Shown here in pieces: positions 7,020-8,317 of a stretch of 8,317 nt of DNA; position 1 is the first letter of the stretch; each line of letters starts with the position of its first letter. The stretch comes from Ghiorsea sp. (GTDB taxonomy: Bacteria > Pseudomonadota > Zetaproteobacteria > Mariprofundales > Mariprofundaceae): contig JAJFLD010000044.1 in NCBI GenBank assembly GCA_021772875.1, forward strand, positions 1 through 8,317, in the 5' to 3' direction. Made by a program: the position numbers and the translations under genes. Under the pieces are notes generated by a model. That model searched no databases and was not told the origin of the DNA. It worked only from the letters and a program-made list of their open reading frames with translations.

Positions 7020-7094
7020 AGTAACTGTTGATAATATTTTTTGAAGGTTATCCATTGATATGGTAACCTGTCAATAATTACTTAAGAGGTTACT
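7020..7094. promoter_or_regulatory. Candidate operator: two nested inverted repeats with a common centre
   Basis: The inner arms AGGTTA (7045-7050) and TAACCT (7064-7069) and the outer arms AGTAAC (7020-7025) and GTTACT (7089-7094) are each perfect inverted repeats, and both are centred exactly on base 7057. The four half-sites share a GTTA(C) core. Same-orientation sites are 42 bases apart, about four helical turns. The inner repeat overlaps the SDR promoter -10 and touches its -35, which is the geometry of a repressor or regulator site. A further AGTTAC lies at 7211-7216. The divergent CGNR protein is the obvious candidate binder, but this is inference. Confidence 0.55.
7047..7074 (-). promoter_or_regulatory. 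Promoter of the SDR gene
   Basis: On the - strand a perfect TTGACA (-35, 7074-7069) is followed after 16 bases by GATAAC (-10, 7052-7047, four of six consensus bases). Transcription would begin near 7040 and leave a leader of about 60 bases before the ATG at 6977. The promoter is embedded in the inner inverted repeat. Confidence 0.6.
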
Positions 7095-7247
7095 TTGCGG
7101 AGTGTGTAAAAGACTCAAATTTGTGATCCAAGGGTAAAATGATTTTCTAATGTTCTTTATTCCCTTATTTGAGGGTAAATGAAAAACAACCTGCTATATG
7201 TATGATTATCAGTTACGATGTGCCTGATAAATTGTTTATCCTTTGAA

Positions 7248-7254
7248 AAGGAGG
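7248..7254 (+). promoter_or_regulatory. Strong ribosome binding site for the CGNR protein
   Basis: AAGGAGG, close to the full anti-Shine-Dalgarno complement, ends ten bases before the ATG at 7265. It fixes this start and suggests efficient translation. Confidence 0.8.
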
Positions 7255-7264
7255 AGATGTTGTT

Positions 7265-7915
7265 ATGAATCAGACGGCTGGTATATCACCATTTTTCATT
7301 GCCGATAATCGTGCGTTGGATTTATTGAATAGCATTGCTAAGCCTGGCAGCACAGAAATTGATTGGATCAACAATGCCCAAGGTTTACTCGACTGGCTTG
7401 AGCAAGCAGGGTTGTTAAGCTCAGATAAAATGAAACAATGCCGTACTTCAGCAGGGCTTGTTGCATGCGAAGCGATAGCTATTGAAGTGCGGCATTTGCG
7501 AGAATGGTTTCGAGAATTTGTTGCGGCACATGCAGGTAAAAGATTGGATGCATCCGCGCTAAAACAACTTACACCGCTCAATGAAATATTAGCCAAAGGA
7601 AATATTTACGAACAAATTGAGTATTGCGATATCGCAGCTGATAAGAAAGAGGAGTTTTATTGGAAACGACACCATCATGCAGAAGGCGTGGATGATATTC
7701 TCATTGTTATTGCAGAAGCTATGGGTGATTTGATTTGCAAACTTGATTTTTCTCTTGTTAAAAAATGTGAAGGGCCAACTTGCACACTATGGTTTTATGA
7801 TGTTAGCAAAAATCACTCTCGCCGCTGGTGTACAATGACAATATGTGGCAACCGTGCAAAGGCGGCATTACACAGAGCAAAGAAAAAGTCTTTAAAGAAT
7901 TTTTCCCTGACATGA
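7265..7915 (+). CDS. ABATE-domain CGNR zinc-finger protein, putative transcription regulator
   Basis: This 216-aa protein has the two-part layout of the ABATE/CGNR family (formerly DUF1470). The N-terminal region (about 10-150) begins with the family-like IADNRALDLLNSIA and is a helical, possibly ligand-sensing domain. The C-terminal zinc finger (about 165-207) has Cys168 and Cys173, then FYDVSKNHSRRWC with Cys189, then Cys194 in the name-giving CGNR (194-197), and a basic tail. The family is annotated as putative stress-related DNA-binding regulators, with few tested members. All four zinc cysteines are present, so the protein looks intact. It has a strong ribosome binding site and is divergent from an SDR gene whose promoter carries a dyad. 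This suggests that it controls that gene and perhaps itself. No clear terminator follows. Confidence 0.88.
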   Translation: MNQTAGISPFFIADNRALDLLNSIAKPGSTEIDWINNAQGLLDWLEQAGLLSSDKMKQCRTSAGLVACEAIAIEVRHLREWFREFVAAHAGKRLDASALKQLTPLNEILAKGNIYEQIEYCDIAADKKEEFYWKRHHHAEGVDDILIVIAEAMGDLICKLDFSLVKKCEGPTCTLWFYDVSKNHSRRWCTMTICGNRAKAALHRAKKKSLKNFSLT

Positions 7916-7948
7916 TGTGGAGTTAACTGTTGTTAGAAGGGGAGTTAG

Positions 7949-8068
7949 ATGTCGCAGGAAAAATTGCTTGTGCTGGTATGTTTCATTGGCACTTCAATTA
8001 ATCACACGCAATCAAACACCACCACTGGCAGCCTGCTTTATTTTTGCATATGGTTTTCCAAGGAATAA
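7949..8068 (+). CDS. Possible small ORF (39 aa), hydrophobic N-terminal segment
   Basis: An ATG at 7949 follows AAGGGGAG (about 7937-7944) at a normal distance. It opens a 39-codon frame starting MSQEKLLVLVCFIGTS, with a short hydrophobic run at 6-15 and a Thr/Ser/Asn-rich middle. Nothing in it is recognised. The good ribosome binding site is the only support. Other frames over this stretch also read protein-like by chance, and it overlaps the following small ORF. It may be a small peptide, a leader or the remnant of a decayed gene. Confidence 0.3.
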   Translation: MSQEKLLVLVCFIGTSINHTQSNTTTGSLLYFCIWFSKE

Positions 8069-8226
8069 AATTAAGCCTATACTTTTTATGGATTAATATT
8101 AAGGATTGGCAATGGCTCAGCTGTAAAAAAGCCAATATCAAGATGAAAGAGCTTCGCAGTGGCTTGCTCTGTTTAGTATTGGTTTTCTATGTTATTAAAT
8201 TTACTCGGGATAAAAAATGTATTTAA
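8050..8226 (+). CDS. Possible small membrane protein (58 aa), unrecognised
   Basis: The frame from ATG 8050 (TTG 8044 is also possible) encodes 58 residues with one likely membrane helix, SGLLCLVLVFYVI at 37-49. Basic residues flank it on both sides (KMKELR before, KFTRDKK after). A shorter start at ATG 8143 (residue 32) would keep only this helix. There is no clear ribosome binding site. Its stop overlaps the next start as TAATG, a junction typical of translational coupling and also used at Coq7/CmoM in this window. That is the main reason to list it. I do not recognise the family. Confidence 0.35.
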   Translation: MVFQGIKLSLYFLWINIKDWQWLSCKKANIKMKELRSGLLCLVLVFYVIKFTRDKKCI

Positions 8227-8317
8227 TGAGAATGATACCTTTATTTATGGTTGCCGCTGCGGCAGTCTTGATACAAAATAATATGGCCTTTGCACAAGGC
8301 GTTGAAGGTTTGAAGCG
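8226..8317 (+). CDS. Exported protein, N-terminal fragment (runs off the window)
   Basis: ATG 8226, or the in-frame ATG 8232, opens a frame to the window edge. It encodes a typical Sec signal peptide: a short basic start (MRM), a hydrophobic core (IPLFMVAAAAVLI), then NNMAFA with a likely cut after AFA near residue 23, followed by QGVEGLK. Only about 30 residues are visible, so the mature protein cannot be identified. The start shares one base with the upstream stop, and the ribosome binding site is weak, which fits coupling. The product is probably periplasmic or outer-membrane. Confidence 0.6.
   Translation, partial: MRMIPLFMVAAAAVLIQNNMAFAQGVEGLK

Noticed and set aside
6978..7055. N-terminal extension of the - strand SDR by up to 26 residues
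   Set aside because: The GGAG site before 6977 and the normal SDR N terminus favour the shorter form. The extension would overlap the promoter -10 and the operator.
7917..8093. GTG-started frame of about 58 codons after the CGNR gene
   Set aside because: No ribosome binding site, and the composition is not distinctive. It competes with a better-supported frame over the same bases.

Overview
The window looks like a chromosomal stretch of a moderately AT-rich, ubiquinone-making proteobacterium. A Coq7-type quinone hydroxylase and a close CmoM tRNA methyltransferase homologue point to the Gammaproteobacteria or a related class such as Zetaproteobacteria. The exact taxon cannot be fixed from this sequence.

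Region 1 (1-4937, + strand) is a tightly packed run of housekeeping genes. It begins with the 3' part of a CheA/ChpA-type hybrid histidine kinase. Then come a PHP-family histidinol-phosphatase-like enzyme, a short-chain dehydrogenase (SDR), a YgjP-type zinc metallopeptidase, Coq7 and CmoM. Gaps are about 10, 1, 4, 43 and -1 bases, so most or all may be co-transcribed, although the products serve unrelated processes (signalling, amino-acid metabolism, redox, proteolysis, quinone synthesis, wobble-uridine modification).

Region 2 (4938-6110) switches to the - strand. It holds a GNAT-like acetyltransferase and a small exported protein with a CxxC motif and an ABM-like (dimeric alpha/beta-barrel) pattern, followed by a gene-free stretch of roughly 200 bases. 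This stretch ends in a perfect 11-bp hairpin that probably terminates the next gene. The region has an accessory flavour.

Region 3 (6077-7915) is a divergent pair: an SDR oxidoreductase on the - strand and an ABATE/CGNR zinc-finger regulator on the + strand. The 287-bp space between them carries the most striking non-coding signal in the window. Two nested inverted repeats (inner AGGTTA/TAACCT, outer AGTAAC/GTTACT) share one exact centre at base 7057 and overlap a good -35/-10 promoter for the SDR. This looks like a self-contained regulator/target switch. The binding protein is inferred, not shown.

Region 4 (7916-8317) has no recognisable large gene. It contains two possible small ORFs, one with a good ribosome binding site and one with a predicted membrane helix. 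The second overlaps by one base the start of a secreted protein that runs off the window.

No RNA genes, CRISPR arrays, insertion sequences or convincing integron sites were seen. The nearest thing to an undescribed system is the SDR/CGNR switch with its symmetric operator; a second candidate is the exported CxxC protein.
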